Notes: generated from the letters alone by a model not told the origin. Counted from the first letter of the stretch, positions 52,745 to 61,826 are shown. The stretch is DNA of 64,000 nt from an uncultured Pseudomonadota bacterium (GCA_903875225.1 CAIQVJ010000088.1:124001-188000), one strand, 5' to 3'. Made by a program: numbers and translations.

Positions 52745-54451
52745 ATGACATTGGGTGTGACTCCCGCGGATGTTCGAGCCCGTGTCCCGCTGTGGGTCTG
52801 GGATCTCCTTGCACTGGCGCTGCTCACAGCGATCGGGCTCTGGGTCTGGCGTCTGCAGTGGTCGCAGGTGGGCGGTGCGGTCCCCGCCGGGTCGCCGTTC
52901 TGGGCGTGCGCCAGGGACCACCGGCTGTATGGGCCTGACGCTGAGATGTGGGCCAGCAACGCCTGGGCGGTGCATCTCGGTCGCTGGGAGGACGTGGACG
53001 TGCACCGCCTGCCCACGTGGTGCCTGCTCACTGCAGCGATGCTCCAGTTCGTGCCGAACGTGGCCCTGGCCGGGCACCTCGTGAACCACCTGCTCCAGGT
53101 GGCGCTCCCCCTGGTGCTCTACGGGGCCGGGCTCGCGATGTGCGGGAGGGCGGCAGCTTTTGGAGCTGCGGTGAACGTTGCGCTCCTCTCCGAGCTCGTG
53201 ATGGCGGCCGAGACCAGCTCGGCAGACCCGGCGATCGCCATCGCGCTGCCACTCGCCCTGCTAGGAGGGGCGCTGGCTGCCCGGCATCCCCGCCTCTCCG
53301 CGCTCGGCGGCGCCCTGGCTGCCCTGGGGGCCCTCGCGCACCTCTCGACGCTCGGGGATCTCGCCCCGGGGCTCGTGCTGGCGTGGGGGACGGCCCGGCC
53401 CGGCCGGGACAGGTGGGTCTCCGCGGCGGGGTTCCTCGGCGGTGCCCTCCTGTTGATGGGCTTGATCGGGAGTCACTACCCGTTCGTCACGGGAACGCAG
53501 CTCGTGGATGCGCTCGCAGAGGGTGTGGCTCCGAACGCCGTGGAGCGGGGCGGGACCGGCGGGCCTGCCCTGAGGGACCGCGCGCTAGCGGTTGTCGGCA
53601 TGGGCTTCCCGACCGCGCCCCGGAACGCGGTGCTGTTCACGCTCAAGCAGATCCGGCCCCGCTGGATGCCGTGGGATCTTGCGCTCACGCTGCCCTGGAT
53701 CGGGGCCCTCGGGCTTTTTCTTCCAGGGCGGGCTGAGGGGGCGAGCGGGTCGGGCGCGCGCACTCTTCCCTGGAGTGGGGCCTCGCGGGTGGTGAATCAG
53801 CTTGCTCCCGGGGTTGCGCTGCTCGGTGGACTGGCCCCGATGATCGCGTTCGCCGCTGTGCGGTCTCCCGATCGGTACTCGGTGCCCTTCCTCCCGGTGA
53901 CGATGCTGCTCGGGATCCGGGGTGCGGCGAGCCTGCTCGCCGGCGTGGAGTTCGCGGTCCGGCGTGGCCTTCTTCGCCTGTTTCCCAGCCGATCCCTCCC
54001 GGGATGGCCGCTCGCCCTGCTCACGCTGGCCCTCGGCCTGGGCTGGGCGAAGGGGGTGTGGGATCCCCGATGGCGCCTGTTGGTGGGGTCCCCCCCGCCC
54101 AATGATGGGGGTGCCGCGACGATCGGAAAGGCGATCCTGGATCACTTTCCGCCCGGCGGCAGGGTGGCGACCACGAACAGGGGTGCCGCAGCGTTCGCCG
54201 GCCGCAAGCAGTGCATGCTGCGGGCGCCGATGACGGTCGACGGCAGCGCGCTCGCGCTGGAGCAGGAATGCCCGGGCGAGGGGGACATTCCCTACGTCGT
54301 CTCGATCCCTGCGGGCAGGGACGACCGCACCGAGGCCCGCAAGGGGATGGACGCCTGGGTCGAGCGGACGTTCCCGGTCGTCGAGAAGGTCCAGAACTCC
54401 GAGGTCACAGCTACGGTCTACGCCGTGCCTCGCTCGCAAGGACCGTCCTGA
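52745..54451 (+). CDS. Multi-span GT-C-type membrane glycosyltransferase candidate
   Basis: 568 residues with about 11-12 hydrophobic spans. A short loop after span 1 contains YGPDAEMW, which recalls the acidic catalytic pair near the first loop of GT-C enzymes (ArnT/PMT type), followed by ETSSADPAIAIALP. A soluble C-terminal domain starts at about residue 450. No named family; a lipid-linked sugar donor is likely. The 133 bp upstream hold only a short CCCGT/ACGGG hairpin. Its stop overlaps the next start (CTGA). Confidence 0.65.
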   Translation: MTLGVTPADVRARVPLWVWDLLALALLTAIGLWVWRLQWSQVGGAVPAGSPFWACARDHRLYGPDAEMWASNAWAVHLGRWEDVDVHRLPTWCLLTAAMLQFVPNVALAGHLVNHLLQVALPLVLYGAGLAMCGRAAAFGAAVNVALLSELVMAAETSSADPAIAIALPLALLGGALAARHPRLSALGGALAALGALAHLSTLGDLAPGLVLAWGTARPGRDRWVSAAGFLGGALLLMGLIGSHYPFVTGTQLVDALAEGVAPNAVERGGTGGPALRDRALAVVGMGFPTAPRNAVLFTLKQIRPRWMPWDLALTLPWIGALGLFLPGRAEGASGSGARTLPWSGASRVVNQLAPGVALLGGLAPMIAFAAVRSPDRYSVPFLPVTMLLGIRGAASLLAGVEFAVRRGLLRLFPSRSLPGWPLALLTLALGLGWAKGVWDPRWRLLVGSPPPNDGGAATIGKAILDHFPPGGRVATTNRGAAAFAGRKQCMLRAPMTVDGSALALEQECPGEGDIPYVVSIPAGRDDRTEARKGMDAWVERTFPVVEKVQNSEVTATVYAVPRSQGPS

Positions 54452-55029
54452 TCCGCGCGGTGTCCCTGCTGCTGGCTGCGTGGGGCCCGGGCTGCGCCTC
54501 CGACCCCGCGGGGGGGGCGGCAGAGCGCGCGGCCTACCTGGTCGGGCTGCGCACCGGCGAGTGCGACCGGATCAGCGACCCGGCCCTGTCCGATGACTGC
54601 TGGCTTGCGGTCGCCACCCGTTCCCGCGACGGTAGCTGCGACTCGCTCGGCAGCCAGCGGGCGAAGGACGAGTGCTGGTTCCTCGAGGCAGAGCGCTCTG
54701 GGAACGCCGCCATGTGTGATCAGGCGGGCAGCTTCGCCGAGGACTGTGGGCGGCACCTCTTCATCACCGCGCTTCCGGGGGCCCTGGGCGAGCGGCGGAT
54801 CGACGCTGTGAACGATGCGCGGGTCGAGGCCCTGATCCCCCGGTTCGGCTTCGCGGATGACCCGATGCGCGCCTGGCTGGAGTACTACAAGTGGGCGCTG
54901 GGCGCGACGGGTGACGCCGAACCGTGCGCCGCGGTCGTCGACCGCCAGCGCAGCAAGGCCTGCATGGCGGCCGTCCGGGAGCTGCGAGACCCTGCCCACC
55001 GCGGCGGGCCGGCAGCCCCCCCGCGCTGA
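54448..55029 (+). CDS. Lipoprotein, unknown, probable CTG start
   Basis: 193 residues. Read from CTG 54448, the start is MIRAVSLLLAAWGPGC, a proper lipoprotein signal with an n-region Arg and Cys at residue 16. AAGGA lies five bases before that CTG, and the CTG overlaps the previous stop. GTG 54460 is the next usable start but loses the n-region and the ribosome site. The mature part has three Cys-bearing segments (GECDRISDPALSDDCW, GSCDSL, DECWF) in a repeated pattern. No family recognised. Confidence 0.7.
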   Translation: MIRAVSLLLAAWGPGCASDPAGGAAERAAYLVGLRTGECDRISDPALSDDCWLAVATRSRDGSCDSLGSQRAKDECWFLEAERSGNAAMCDQAGSFAEDCGRHLFITALPGALGERRIDAVNDARVEALIPRFGFADDPMRAWLEYYKWALGATGDAEPCAAVVDRQRSKACMAAVRELRDPAHRGGPAAPPR

Positions 55030-55031
55030 TG

Positions 55032-55748
55032 CTACCTGCGCGCCATCTGTCGCTTGAGCGCGTGCAGACGCTTGAGCGTCGCGACATAGCTCAGGGCAAA
55101 GGCCCGAAGGTCCCGCTTTGTCTTCCCTGACCTGCGCTGCGAGAAGGTGGAGGGGATCTCCTTCACGCTGTAGCCCTCGCGGGAGAAGCAGAGCTTGACC
55201 AGGATCTCCTCGACGATGTCGAAATTCGCGCACTGCAGGTCGAGGGCGCGGAGGTCGTCGCCCCGGTAGAGCCGAAAGCTGTTGGAGACGTCGGCGCACG
55301 TCAGGCCCAGGACGAGGCGAAAGACGATGTTGACCACGTGGCTCATCGCGATGAGCACTGCGGGGTTTTCCGTGCTGCCGCCGGCCGTGTAGCGGGAGGC
55401 GATCACCAGATCGGCGGCGTGTCGCTCTGCCCAGAGGCGCCCGACCTGGGCAGGCTCGTGGGAGCCGTCGGCGTCCATGAACACAACCCATCGCCCGCGG
55501 GAGGCGGCGATCGCGGTGGTGACGGCGTGGCTGTAGAGCAGTCCGCCCGCGCGGGGGACATACCGCACCCCGTTCTCCGCGCAGATCTCGGGTGTCCGGT
55601 CTCGGGGCTCCGGGGTGTCGGCGACGATGATCTCGTAGGGGATGTGCAGGCCATCCAGCACGTTGCGCAGGACAGGGAGCAGGTCGGCCAGGTTCGGGCC
55701 TTCCTCATAGGCGGGCAGCGCCACCGTGAGTTCGACGGGGTGAGTCAA
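55032..55748 (-). CDS. GT2 family glycosyltransferase (polyprenyl-phosphate mannosyltransferase-like)
   Basis: 238 residues. VALPAYEEGPNL, VVFMDADGSHEPAQV (the DxD metal site) and ADLVIASRYTAGGSTENP are the DPM1/GT2 hallmarks. A hydrophobic pair near 150 (AVLIAMSHVVNIVFRLVLGL) is the usual membrane-contact region. TTG 55748 overlaps the upstream stop (TTGA) and has AGGAG five bases before it, so I prefer it to the earlier open frame. It probably makes polyprenyl-phospho-sugars for the envelope. Convergent with the lipoprotein. Confidence 0.88.
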   Translation of the reverse strand: MTHPVELTVALPAYEEGPNLADLLPVLRNVLDGLHIPYEIIVADTPEPRDRTPEICAENGVRYVPRAGGLLYSHAVTTAIAASRGRWVVFMDADGSHEPAQVGRLWAERHAADLVIASRYTAGGSTENPAVLIAMSHVVNIVFRLVLGLTCADVSNSFRLYRGDDLRALDLQCANFDIVEEILVKLCFSREGYSVKEIPSTFSQRRSGKTKRDLRAFALSYVATLKRLHALKRQMARR

Positions 55749-56722
55749 ATCCACTCCTGGGGCTCGGTGAGACTGAGGTTCGGGAAGCTCGAGCGACCGA
55801 GCTGCCACACCGCGTGCGCGAGGTTCTCCCGCGGACGCCAGCCGAGCTCGGTGCGGGCGCGGGTGGCGTCTGCGACCAGGTGCATGGGCTCGAACCGGGA
55901 GAACGGCAGCGCGCCGAACCGCAGGTCCATGTCGAGCCCGAGCTCTGCGAGCACGCCAGTCACGAGCTCCTTGAGCGTGTCGAGCCTCCCGCTGCCCAGG
56001 TTGTACACGCGTGCCACGCCGCCCCCGGTCTGCCGCGCCTCGAGCGCCATCAGGATCGCCGCAGCGATGTCGCGCGCGGAACAGTGATCCCGAACCTGGG
56101 TACCCGGCGAGAGCGCGACGGGCTGCCCCGCCTCGGCCGCTCGAAGCAGGGTGGCGAAGAGCCGCCTGCGGTCGTCACCGAGGCCGGTGAACCCGAACGG
56201 TCGCAGGACGGTGAGCGGCACGTCGAACTCCGCCGCGGCCGAGCGCACCAGCAGATCGGCGGCGGCCTTGCTCGCACCGTAGGGGTGCTGGGTGTCCAGG
56301 GCGTCGTCCTCCGTCAGGGGCCTGCCCTGGGGGCGATATGCAAGTCCGGTACCCACATATACGAAATGGCAGCCCGGCAGAGCCGCCGCGCACTCGCAGA
56401 GGCTCACGGTGAGGTCGACGTTGAACCGGATGAGGTCGAACCACGCGGTCTTCGGGAATTCCATCCCGGTGGCGGCACAGTGCACCAGGCTCGTCGGGCG
56501 GAATTCGCGAAGGAGCTCCTCGATGCCCGGACGATCGAAGGTGGCGGGTCGGGCGACCTCGACGTGGGGCCCTCCGACGATCGCTCGTGAATCCTGTCGG
56601 AGCAGGGCGAGCACACGCACATCGTCACGGCCCTCGATCAGGCGCAAGAAATTCGATCCCAACGTGCCCGAGGCGCCAGTCAGCACGACACGATGCGGAA
56701 ATGGGGGCGTTTGCCGGGTCAC
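55745..56722 (-). CDS. NAD-dependent epimerase/dehydratase (SDR)
   Basis: 325 residues. GASGTLGSNFL is the Rossmann loop and VYVGTGLAY then HPYGASKAAADLL gives the YxxxK catalytic pair. SPGTQVRDHCSARDIAAAI is the C-terminal sugar-nucleotide lid region and RTELGWRPRENL is the extended-SDR end. Substrate is a nucleotide sugar. GTG 56722 starts it. Its stop overlaps the GT2 start by four bases, so they form one operon, divergent from the aminotransferase. Confidence 0.88.
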   Translation of the reverse strand: MTRQTPPFPHRVVLTGASGTLGSNFLRLIEGRDDVRVLALLRQDSRAIVGGPHVEVARPATFDRPGIEELLREFRPTSLVHCAATGMEFPKTAWFDLIRFNVDLTVSLCECAAALPGCHFVYVGTGLAYRPQGRPLTEDDALDTQHPYGASKAAADLLVRSAAAEFDVPLTVLRPFGFTGLGDDRRRLFATLLRAAEAGQPVALSPGTQVRDHCSARDIAAAILMALEARQTGGGVARVYNLGSGRLDTLKELVTGVLAELGLDMDLRFGALPFSRFEPMHLVADATRARTELGWRPRENLAHAVWQLGRSSFPNLSLTEPQEWI

Positions 56723-56785
56723 GCCGCGAGTCTATCCGGCGCCGGCGTAGACGCAGTGCGTACGCTTTTCAAAAAGTGGTTACTC

Positions 56786-58120
56786 ATGCTCGCGAGAACC
56801 CGCATGCCCGACGCACTACGAACGCTGCAGGAGCTGGCGCCTCTGGTAGGCCTTTCAGGGGCAGCCTTGCCTACGCTTCGGACCCAGGTTCCGGGGCCGG
56901 CTTCCCTGCGTTGGATCGAGCGGCTCGAGCAGACCGAGTGCCCTGGCGCAACGGTGCGGCGGGCAAACCGCGTGTCTGCGGGGGGGTCCTCGGGTGCGCC
57001 CAGCATCGTATGGGCCGAGGCCCTCGGCGCCAACGTGATGGACGCAGACGGCAACGTGTTCGTGGACCTGTGTTCGGCGTTTGGGGTCGCGTCGGTGGGC
57101 CACAGGCATCCCGCGGTCGTGGCGGCGGGTAGGGCCCAACTCGACCGATTGCCCCACGCGATGGGGGACTCGTTCTCGGACGTCCGGCGTGTCCTGCTGA
57201 TGGACACGCTCGCCCGGATGACGGGCATGCCCAGGGTGATCCTCGGGTCGTCCGGCAGTGACGTGATCGAGGTCGCGATCAAGACAGCGCTGCTGTCCAC
57301 GGGCCGAACGAAGATAGTCGCCTTTGATGGGGGCTACCATGGCCTCACCTCTGCGCCGCTCGCGGCGATCGGCTACCAGACCGAGCTGCGCAAGGGGCCA
57401 TTCCGGGGGATCCTGGGCTCCCATGCATCCCTCGCCCCGTTTGGCGGAGCCCTGCCCGACCTGCAAGGCGTGGCCGCCGTGCTGGTCGAGCCGGTTCAGG
57501 GCCGCGGAGGCATGCGGGCGCCGCCACAGGGTTGGCTCGCGAGGCTCCACGAGGCGGCCCGTGCCGCTGGTGCGCTCGTGATCCACGACGAGGTGTTCTG
57601 CGGGCTCGGACGAACCGGCACACTGCTCGCCGCCGAGAGCGAAGGGGGTGATGGCTCCGGGGGGTTGAGGCCCGACCTGCTCTGCCTTGGCAAGGCCCTC
57701 GGCGGCGGCTTTCCGATCTCCGCCTGCCTCGGCACGCAGGAGGTGATGAACGCATGGGCAGACCAGCCCGGTGCCTTGCCGACCCAGACCTTCCTCGGCA
57801 ACCCGACTGGCTGCGCGATGGCGAGCGCCACGCTCGACGTGATCGTCGGTGAGGGCCTCCCCCGGCGCGCTGCCGAGCTCGGGGCACGATGGGCGGATGC
57901 GCTCGCAGCCATCCCGGGCGTCCGCGGCGTGACGGGGCGCGGCTTGATGCTCGGGCTCGTGGTGGACGACGCGCCCGGGGTGACGTTCAGAATGGCGCAG
58001 AAGGGCTGGATCGTGCTGCCGTGCGGAGAGCGCAGCGAGGCGATCGGGCTCACCCCGCCGCTCACCGTTTCCCAGCGGTTGCTCGACGGCGCAGTATCTG
58101 CGTTCCGGATGTGCATTTGA
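56786..58120 (+). CDS. Class III aminotransferase (glutamate-1-semialdehyde aminomutase-like)
   Basis: 444 residues. VDLCSAFGVASVGHRHPAV, SSGSDVIEVAIKTAL, IHDEVFCGLGRTG and LCLGKALGGGFPISAC contain the PLP phosphate, Asp and Schiff-base Lys motifs of class III enzymes. An N-terminal extension of about 70 residues comes before the core. In a glycan cluster it could aminate a keto-sugar or make an amino-acid-like substituent; this is inference. ATG 56786 was chosen; ATG 56804 is as likely. TTG 58117 of the next gene overlaps its stop. Confidence 0.82.
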   Translation: MLARTRMPDALRTLQELAPLVGLSGAALPTLRTQVPGPASLRWIERLEQTECPGATVRRANRVSAGGSSGAPSIVWAEALGANVMDADGNVFVDLCSAFGVASVGHRHPAVVAAGRAQLDRLPHAMGDSFSDVRRVLLMDTLARMTGMPRVILGSSGSDVIEVAIKTALLSTGRTKIVAFDGGYHGLTSAPLAAIGYQTELRKGPFRGILGSHASLAPFGGALPDLQGVAAVLVEPVQGRGGMRAPPQGWLARLHEAARAAGALVIHDEVFCGLGRTGTLLAAESEGGDGSGGLRPDLLCLGKALGGGFPISACLGTQEVMNAWADQPGALPTQTFLGNPTGCAMASATLDVIVGEGLPRRAAELGARWADALAAIPGVRGVTGRGLMLGLVVDDAPGVTFRMAQKGWIVLPCGERSEAIGLTPPLTVSQRLLDGAVSAFRMCI

Positions 58121-59160
58121 GCGCCCCCTCGGGTCGCAGGCACCTCGTGACCGGCGGCTGCGGGTTCGTCGGGAGCAACGTTGCCGCCCGCCTGATGGCG
58201 GCCGGTGAGCACGTGCTGGTCTGCGACAACCTCTCCCGTACAGGCAGCGCCGCGAACCTCGCGTGGCTCCGCGGACTGGGCCCGATCGAGTTCGTGCACG
58301 TCGACGTCCGGTCGTCCTCGGGCGTGGACGCCCTCATCGCGTCCGTGCGGCCCGATGCGATCTTCCACCTCGCGGGGCAGGTGGCGATGACCACGTCGGT
58401 CAACGACCCCCGCCTGGACTTCGAGACCAATGCGCTGGGCAGCTTCAACCTGCTCGATGCTGTTCGGCGCATCGTACCGGCCGCCGTGGTCGTCTACGCG
58501 TCCAGCAACAAGTCCTACGGCGACCTGTCGTCTGTCGCCCTGCGCGAGGCGCCCACCCGGTACTGGGCCCCGGGGCACCCGGACGGCATCGACGAGAGCG
58601 CCCCACTCGACCTGCAGACGCCCTACGGATGCTCCAAGGGTGCGGCGGATCAGTACATGCTGGACTTCGCTCGGGTCTACGGGATGAACACCGTGGTCTT
58701 CCGACACTCGACGATGTACGGCGGCAGGCAGTTCGCGACGTTCGACCAGGGCTGGGTCGGTTGGTTCTGTCAGCAGGCTGCGCTGGTGAAAAAGGAGCCG
58801 GGGCGGGAGCCGTTCACCATCGCTGGAGACGGCAAACAGGTGCGCGACCTGCTCTACGTCGACGACGCCGTCGATGCCTACCTCGCGGCGGCGGACCACA
58901 TCGGTGCTGCGCGCGGACAGGTCTTCAACATCGGCGGTGGGATGGCCAACAGCAGCTCGCTGCTCGAGCTGTTCGGACAGCTGGAGGCCCACTTCGGGGT
59001 CACGCTGCTGTACCGCAGGCTACCCTGGCGGCTCTCCGATCAACGCTTCTTCGTGGCAGACAACCGCAAGGCGCAGCGCCTGCTCGGCTGGGCCCCGCGG
59101 GTGGACAAGGTCACGGGCGTCGCGCGCATGATCGCCTGGACTGAGGCGCTGGGCAGTTAG
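58117..59160 (+). CDS. CDP-paratose 2-epimerase-like SDR
   Basis: 347 residues. VTGGCGFVGSNVAARL is the NAD loop; VVYASSNKSYGDL and TPYGCSKGAADQYML give the Ser and YxxxK residues; NTVVFRHSTMYGGRQF, then FDQGWVGWF, are close to CDP-tyvelose/paratose 2-epimerases (RfbE). It would make 3,6-dideoxy sugars or a related residue. Start TTG 58117 (TTGA overlap); GTG 58111 is an alternative. Operon with the aminotransferase, with the lipoprotein gene nine bases downstream. Confidence 0.88.
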   Translation: MSAPSGRRHLVTGGCGFVGSNVAARLMAAGEHVLVCDNLSRTGSAANLAWLRGLGPIEFVHVDVRSSSGVDALIASVRPDAIFHLAGQVAMTTSVNDPRLDFETNALGSFNLLDAVRRIVPAAVVVYASSNKSYGDLSSVALREAPTRYWAPGHPDGIDESAPLDLQTPYGCSKGAADQYMLDFARVYGMNTVVFRHSTMYGGRQFATFDQGWVGWFCQQAALVKKEPGREPFTIAGDGKQVRDLLYVDDAVDAYLAAADHIGAARGQVFNIGGGMANSSSLLELFGQLEAHFGVTLLYRRLPWRLSDQRFFVADNRKAQRLLGWAPRVDKVTGVARMIAWTEALGS

Positions 59161-59169
59161 AATAAACCG

Positions 59170-60879
59170 ATGCGCCTGATTGTGCCCATCTCGCTCGCTC
59201 TCCCCGTGCTCGTCGCGGCCTGCAGCGGTTCAACCCCCGCCGGCCCCCCAAAGCTGGTGGAGGGACCGAAGCTCCAGGCGCTCGTGGGGGACGCCCCGCC
59301 GCCCAACACGCGGCTCGCCATCAGCCTCGCGGGCCCCATCCCCGTGAACTCCGACCCCCAGATCGAGAGCACCCACTTCCACGCCTCGGTGAACGTGCCG
59401 GGCGGGTTTCAGACCGGGGGCGAAGCGCTCCAGCTCTCCGGGGTCTACGGCACCGCGACGGTCTCGTTCGATGGCGAGGTAGTCGGGACCGTGGCCGCAG
59501 GGCCGGGGCCGAACGAAGTCGACCTCGCAGGGCGGGTCGCGCCGGGTACGCACGTGGTCGACATCGAGCTTTCCCGAAAGGGCACTCCGGTACCGATGAT
59601 CCTCGGGGGTGATCGCCACACCACGCCGATGCTCGTCGACCCACCCGTGCTGCTGTTGCGGCCAGCAGCACATGTCACGCGCTTTGCCGTGCCGCTCGCC
59701 GCCGGGATGGTCACGCCGACGGCCTTCGTGGCGGGGGCCCCCGAGGGCGCGACGGTGCGTTTTCTGGCCACGCTCGACGGCGAGGTCGTCGCCGACCTGG
59801 GCAAGGCGCCCGTGGTGGGTGGTCATGCCGATGCTCCGGCAGTCGCATGGACTCTCCCCCAATGGCAGATGAGCGCGCCTGTCCTTTACCAGATGTTCAC
59901 GCTGCTCGAGGCGGCAGACGGCACGCTCCTGGACGCGTACGGTGCCCGCATGGCGCCCCGCGAGATCGCCTTGACCGACACCGCCTTCGACATCGGCGGC
60001 ATCCCGACACGTCTGGTCGGTTGGCGCTCCGGGTCCCGCGCCTTCACGCCGCCCGACCTGGGCCCGCTCCTCCGAACGGGCGGCAACGCGTTCGAATTCC
60101 ATGGCTCGCCGCCCACGGAGCACCAGCTCGGGATCTTCGACGAGACCGGCATCGCCGTCGTGCTCACCCCGCGCTGCGAGGGCACGTTCAGCGTGGTCCC
60201 CGACGCGGAGCGGGCGCCGATCGTCGAGCAGAACCTGCCCCTCATCGACGACCAGAGCATGCGCTCCGCCTGGGACGTCGCCCGGCATCCTTCCGTCGTA
60301 CTCTGGGTGTCGGAGTCGATGGGCCTCACCGCCCTCGCCGAGTCGATCGTGCGCGGAGATCCCGAGCACCGGCCGGTGGTGAACAAGGACCTGCGGATGG
60401 AGAACGTCACGCTCGGCAGGGTCACGCAGCCCGCCAAGTACGGCGGGGCCTGGGTGGGGGAGACGGCCTGGGAGGGCCCGCTCGGGTCCATCGACCTCAC
60501 GATCGAGGCCTTCGGTCAGGCGCTGCGCGAGGGCGTTCGGGGCGGCATCCTCGAGCACCAGGAGGATCCGGAGCGGGAGGCCGCGTGGGCGCCCCTGCTC
60601 GCCGAGCAGAAGATCCCTCCGATCCAGGTGAACGGCCGCCGTGGGAGCAGTCGGGTGGTGGTCACGGGCACGAAGCCGGGCACGCCGATGTGGCTGGAGG
60701 CGCCCTGGCTGCCTGCGGAGGCGGCGATCTCGACCGGGTCGGGGATCGGGCTGAGCTCGTGGTACCGCGGCAAGGTGACCGTGGTGGTCGGGGATCAGCG
60801 CCGCCCGGTGGACGTCGTCCCCCAGGTCTGGTCGGAGCTCGGGCTCACGGGCGAGGTCACCAAGGTGAGCCTGCAGTAG
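59170..60879 (+). CDS. Lipoprotein with GH2-like barrel region
   Basis: 569 residues. A signal ending VLVAAC. Residues about 30-260 are beta-rich sandwich domains. About 270-460 shows the GH2-like TIM-barrel path: FEFHGSPPTEHQLGIFDETGIAVV (as in GH2, R-x-S-H-x-P), ARHPSVVLWVSES with the acid/base region altered from W-x-x-x-N-E, and PVVNKDLR. The missing NE pair suggests an inactive or changed enzyme. Glycan recognition at the surface is inferred. It starts nine bases after the epimerase stop. Confidence 0.7.
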   Translation: MRLIVPISLALPVLVAACSGSTPAGPPKLVEGPKLQALVGDAPPPNTRLAISLAGPIPVNSDPQIESTHFHASVNVPGGFQTGGEALQLSGVYGTATVSFDGEVVGTVAAGPGPNEVDLAGRVAPGTHVVDIELSRKGTPVPMILGGDRHTTPMLVDPPVLLLRPAAHVTRFAVPLAAGMVTPTAFVAGAPEGATVRFLATLDGEVVADLGKAPVVGGHADAPAVAWTLPQWQMSAPVLYQMFTLLEAADGTLLDAYGARMAPREIALTDTAFDIGGIPTRLVGWRSGSRAFTPPDLGPLLRTGGNAFEFHGSPPTEHQLGIFDETGIAVVLTPRCEGTFSVVPDAERAPIVEQNLPLIDDQSMRSAWDVARHPSVVLWVSESMGLTALAESIVRGDPEHRPVVNKDLRMENVTLGRVTQPAKYGGAWVGETAWEGPLGSIDLTIEAFGQALREGVRGGILEHQEDPEREAAWAPLLAEQKIPPIQVNGRRGSSRVVVTGTKPGTPMWLEAPWLPAEAAISTGSGIGLSSWYRGKVTVVVGDQRRPVDVVPQVWSELGLTGEVTKVSLQ

Positions 60880-60900
60880 GCTCGCCGAGGAGCGGCGGCC

Positions 60901-60917
60901 AGGCGGGAGTCCCGCCT
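60901..60917. terminator. Strong hairpin between convergent genes
   Basis: AGGCGGG at 60901-60907 pairs with CCCGCCT at 60911-60917 around a three-base loop (AGT). It lies 22 bases after the GH2-like gene stop and 21 bases before the convergent lipoprotein stop. No T tract follows, so it may be a bidirectional terminator or an mRNA stabilising stem. Confidence 0.55.
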
Positions 60918-60938
60918 CGAACGCGCGTGTCGCGAGCG

Positions 60939-61667
60939 CTACTTGTGGGCCGGCGCCGCTGCCGGGTCGACCGGCGCGGTGGGGGGAGCGGCAGCGGGGT
61001 CGCTCGCTGCGGCAGCGGGGTCGCTCCCGGCGCCCGCCGGGGCTGGGCCGCCTGGAGGGGGCGGTGCCATTCCGGGGGCGGCATTGGGGTCGCCGCCACC
61101 GGGGGCCGCGTTGGGGTCGCCGCCACCGGGGGCCGCGTTGGGATCGGTGCCTTGCGGCTGACCTTCTCCGCCGGGTGGCGCCTCCGGAGGCGTGCCGACC
61201 ACGGAACCACCGGCGACAGGCACGAGAGCGACGTCGGTCAGCGGAGTCTCTCCGACGGTGAGCCCGTACACCGTGGTGGTGGGCGTCGTGCCCCCCGGAC
61301 CGTGGCCCTCCTCGATGAACGCGACGATGACGATCGGCCCCAGGTTCTTCGGCACCTCGAGCTGCCATGGACCCTGCGCGGGGAGGGTGGTCTTGGTGAC
61401 GGGCAGCGGGGGCCCGGAGGTCTGCGGCGAGGAGATGTCGACCCGGTACATCCCGGTCGCTGTCCCTTCGTAGGTGAACGTTCCGGAGATGACGACCCCG
61501 GTGCCCGGCGTGACCTTGATGTCCTCGCTCGGGGTGCCAGCGCCCGGCGGCGGCGCGCCCTCGGGGGGCGGGGTGTGGGGGGCGTCCGTCGCGCTCGTGG
61601 GCGTGGGCACGGGCTCCGGGCAGCCGGTCATGAACACTAGCGCCAACAGCATCAGGCTCTTTCGCAT
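60939..61667 (-). CDS. Lipoprotein with Pro/Ala/Gly-rich tail
   Basis: 242 residues. MRKSLMLLALVFMTGC is a lipoprotein signal. A Pro/Thr-rich linker leads to one beta domain (about 40-150, VTPGTGVVISGTFTYEG, IVIVAFIEEGHGPGG, VYGLTVGETP). The last 85 residues are low complexity, with GGDPNAAP units and PAAA runs. Function unknown; a cell-wall-spanning tail is likely. ATG 61667 chosen over an upstream start. Confidence 0.75.
   Translation of the reverse strand: MRKSLMLLALVFMTGCPEPVPTPTSATDAPHTPPPEGAPPPGAGTPSEDIKVTPGTGVVISGTFTYEGTATGMYRVDISSPQTSGPPLPVTKTTLPAQGPWQLEVPKNLGPIVIVAFIEEGHGPGGTTPTTTVYGLTVGETPLTDVALVPVAGGSVVGTPPEAPPGGEGQPQGTDPNAAPGGGDPNAAPGGGDPNAAPGMAPPPPGGPAPAGAGSDPAAAASDPAAAPPTAPVDPAAAPAHK
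61084..61146 (-). repeat. 27-bp tandem repeat in a lipoprotein tail
   Basis: Two identical 27-bp units at 61084-61110 and 61111-61137, then nine bases of a third that differs at one site. Each encodes nine residues with the core GGDPNAAP. It is in frame, so copy changes only lengthen the tail. Confidence 0.9.
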
Positions 61668-61751
61668 GGGACCTCTGGCTACTGCATAATCCAAATTCTG
61701 AAGTCGCGCCGGGCCCGCGGGGTGCGCTCGGCGTGGGCCGCGCAGGGTACG

Positions 61752-61826
61752 TGGTTGGGCCAGCTGGATTCGAACCAGCGAATGCGGGTGTCAAAAACCC
61801 GTGTCTTACCACTTGACGATGGCCCA
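61752..61826 (-). tRNA. tRNA-Gln (UUG)
   Basis: The reverse complement folds as a tRNA: a 7-bp acceptor stem pairs TGGGCCA with TGGCCCA, followed by the discriminator A and an encoded CCA at 61752-61754. The anticodon stem CGGGT/ACCCG holds the 7-base loop TTTTGAC, with anticodon TTG, reading CAA (Gln). The T arm has GGTTCGAATCC. It closely matches bacterial tRNA-Gln. Located in a divergent gap between lipoprotein and membrane-propeller genes. Confidence 0.95.
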
